DNA of 64,000 bases. Origin: Monosporascus cannonballus (lineage: Eukaryota > Ascomycota > Sordariomycetes > Xylariales). The notes under the pieces are model-generated. The model was not told the origin of the DNA. It worked only from the letters and a program-made list of their open reading frames with translations, and did not search any database. Location: positions 372,001 through 436,000 of the forward strand of contig QJNS01000020.1 in assembly GCA_004154925.1 (NCBI GenBank), read 5' to 3'. Positions 62,347 to 64,000 of the stretch are shown one piece after another. Numbering within the stretch: the first letter of the stretch is position 1; every line of letters begins with the position of its first letter. The translations under genes were made by a program, and so were the position numbers.

Positions 62347-63572
62347 CCAGCCTTCACATGATATATTCCACCTCGGCATCAAGACCGAGATTCCACTCGT
62401 GAGGGCTGGTGAGGATGACCGGGACTCCATTGCAAATAGCCTCTCGAAGAGCTTCGATACGTCGAACACCTTGATATCGACATTAAGTGGGTCGGTCCAA
62501 TTACGGATTGGCGGAAGTGGTGGATCGGGGAGGATCCGTCCTTCTATAGAAGCTCTCCCTATATGGTCCACTTTCTCCTCGTCACGCTCGTTTCGAGATG
62601 AAGATTAACACGTTAGGCTTCAGAGGATATCGTCGGGTCCGAGATTCAAGTCGCCAGCATTCGATTCGGGCGGGGAGTGGAGGGTACAAGTCGGCAAGTG
62701 TTATGGCTGCACCATACCATCACGCCACCAGGGCAAAAGATCGGTGGAATGATCGCAATTGTGGCAATCATCCTGGTGCTTACAGCTGTCTATATGTACT
62801 CGTACATGTTGGAAGACATTACGGGTGACCAGGCCGTAACAGCAAGCTTTGGGAGACAATCGGCGCCCGCCAATCAACCACTCCGGAGCATTTTTGTACA
62901 ATGCAGTACCGACATCTATTTCTCCCCCGGAAAAGAAGAGAAGACGCCGCCAGAGGAGGCCCAGCGCATCATCTTCGCTGCCATCTACTTCGAGAACACT
63001 ACCAAGAGCATCATGCTCACGCATTGGAAGGCTAGGCGGTTCTTCGAGAGCAAGATGAAGGAGCAGCGAACCACACGGGTCGGCCAATTCGACATCACCA
63101 TGATGCAAGTCCGGAAAGAGATCCGCGAGAAAAAGTCGATCGAGGACCTCCACGACCTCGTCTGTCACGACAAGGACGCGTACAAACGAGCGAAAGGGGT
63201 CCGTAACAAGAATTTCGAGTGGAACCTCAAGGGCATCGATTACGAGACCATAGAGTTCCGCCAGCTTCCCGTCAGCAGGAGCGCGGAGGACGCTGACGAC
63301 TGGGTTGGCTTCACCGCGGCCTTTATTCGCGCTGCTCTCACCGCCGATACCGAGGATCTCGACAAGGCTGCAGAGTCCGGCACCACCGCAGCTCTAAACG
63401 CTCTGTTCAACCTGGGAGGCTCGGGGCTGACGGGCCGCCCTGCGGAGGAGGCGCATTTGTAGGTATTCTTGACGGCTCCACCGGCTTAGCCGGTAAGTTC
63501 TGGGGGAGACGGGAGAGGTCCAAGGCGGATCTCGACGAATTCATGAAGGATCTTCCGGCTGTGCAGGGGTAA
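62347..63572 (+). pseudogene. Fungal amidoligase-like gene, broken
   Basis: The pieces match, in order, the plan of fungal putative amidoligases (ATP-grasp/glutamine-synthetase-like fold that joins amines to carboxyl groups). FHLGIKTE at 62366-62389 is the GxExE-type start strand. DWRKWWIGEDPSF from 62506 lies in another frame. CSTDIYFSPG at about 62902-62931 sits where family members carry a C-x-T-H-x-H motif, here without the histidines. AQRIIFAAIYFEN follows, then TIEFRQ at about 63248-63265 and WVGFTAAFIRAAL near the end. A final segment (FWGRRERSKADLDEFMKDLP) lies in another frame up to TAA at 63570-63572. At least three frame changes and a 143-bp mini-LTR insertion break it. The open part 62677-63462 (261 codons) is partly TE-derived. 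The family assignment is from motif order by eye. Confidence 0.55.
62699..62841 (+). mobile_element. Solo mini-LTR, copy 3 (143 bp), inside the amidoligase-like gene
   Basis: TGTTATGGC...GCCGTAACA, flanked by an exact GCAAG duplication (62694-62698 and 62842-62846). Inverted relative to copies 1 and 2 and about 12 bp longer near its right end. No RIP evident. Read in the host frame it encodes a hydrophobic run (GGMIAIVAIILVLTAVYMYS) that leaves a 261-codon frame open through the insertion. Confidence 0.9.
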
Positions 63573-63796
63573 TTTGGGATAAGGCAGGTATCAGGCTCCC
63601 AGGATTGTTGGTTTCTTCGTGGTAAATGGGCGCACTGCGACTGACGACAATTCGTAGCCAATCTGGGATTCTGGCGTTTTTCGGAAGTTGTCTTAGGGAT
63701 CTCGGGCATTCGTATAGCGATTAGCGAATTTTTGGTATTCAATGGCAGTATTTTTCATTTAGCAGTGCTGGATCTTGTTTTGCGCAGACGATGGAA
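63573..63796. other. Short intergenic stretch
   Basis: Normal composition, between the end of the amidoligase-like relic and the next Fot1-like terminus. No gene or promoter identified. Confidence 0.5.
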
Positions 63797-63798
63797 TA

Positions 63799-64000
63799 AG
63801 TCGGACCCCCCCCTTCACGCACCAGCCCCTTTAAGCCCCACCCCCAATTTAAGGCTATCGCCAAATCATCTATATATTTCAAAAATCAATAACTTAACAA
63901 CCAATTAAGCAACCCATATCGGGTTTTAGCGAAATCGCATTATTATACAATCAGGATTATTAATATCATATTCGTTTTTTTCATTTCCTTCGTCTTAGGC
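63799..64000 (-). mobile_element. Second Fot1-like element, terminus only (runs off the window)
   Basis: After a TA at 63797-63798 the sequence begins AGTCGGACCCCCCCC, with GCACCAGCCCC and GCCCCACCCCC blocks and then AATTTxxxGCTATCGCC. It parallels, block by block, the reverse complement of the right end of the 44179-61473 element, which has the same GCTATCGCC at the inner side. The composition turns AT-rich after about 63850, as expected inside a RIPed copy. Its orientation is inverted relative to the first element. Confidence 0.7.

Noticed and set aside
62701..63168. 155-codon minus-strand frame
   Set aside because: Opposite the amidoligase-like frame, which has recognisable motifs; starts inside the mini-LTR.
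1..64000. CRISPR arrays, bacterial operons, rRNA genes
   Set aside because: Direct repeats present are LTRs, TIRs or short LTR-internal arrays; nothing shows regular spacers, Shine-Dalgarno-led operons or rRNA sequence.

Overview
Organism. The window looks like a filamentous ascomycete (Pezizomycotina) chromosome segment that has been through repeat-induced point mutation (RIP). Roughly nine tenths of it is very AT-rich. Almost every reading frame in that part belongs to a transposable element, and its stops sit where CAA, CAG, TGG or CGA codons would be expected. The surviving cytosines are mostly in CpG, as expected if CpA was turned into TpA. No bacterial operons, CRISPR array, rRNA or convincing intact tRNA gene were seen.

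Layout. 1-7323 is AT-rich DNA with nothing assignable. 7329-25729 is a minus-strand chromovirus (Ty3/Gypsy with chromodomain) bounded by 194-195 bp LTRs and an AAAAC duplication. It is broken by a second Gypsy relic, a small TRIM-like element (11950-12427), a complete plus-strand chromovirus (13890-20734) and a Tc1-type transposon (21641-22952). 25960-32703 and 34159-40816 are two complete minus-strand chromoviruses. Between them lie a 134-bp solo mini-LTR and a second TRIM-like element. 43535-43665 is another mini-LTR, set in a decayed Gly/Ala-rich reading frame. 44179-61473 is one Fot1/pogo-type DNA transposon (about 1.9 kb once emptied) that has swallowed a solo LTR (44190-44607), a chromovirus (44645-51450) and a second kind of chromovirus (53100-61232). 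The last of these carries two solo LTRs of its own family. 61476-63796 is a short island of normal base composition with one broken amidoligase-like gene, interrupted by a third mini-LTR. At 63799 another Fot1-like terminus begins and runs off the window.

How it fits together. Target-site duplications and terminal repeats allow most of the nest to be peeled apart: twelve LTR-type insertions and two cut-and-paste insertions have matching target duplications on both sides. Five chromovirus copies carry a conserved antisense reading frame between the pol chromodomain and the 3' LTR, on the strand opposite to pol. The outermost ~100 bp of most elements escaped RIP while their interiors did not. 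No gene here is confidently functional; this is a TE graveyard next to a small genic edge on the right.

Limits. All protein assignments come from reading translated relics by eye. Domain borders inside the RIP-mutated elements are approximate, whereas LTR, TIR and TSD coordinates were read base by base.
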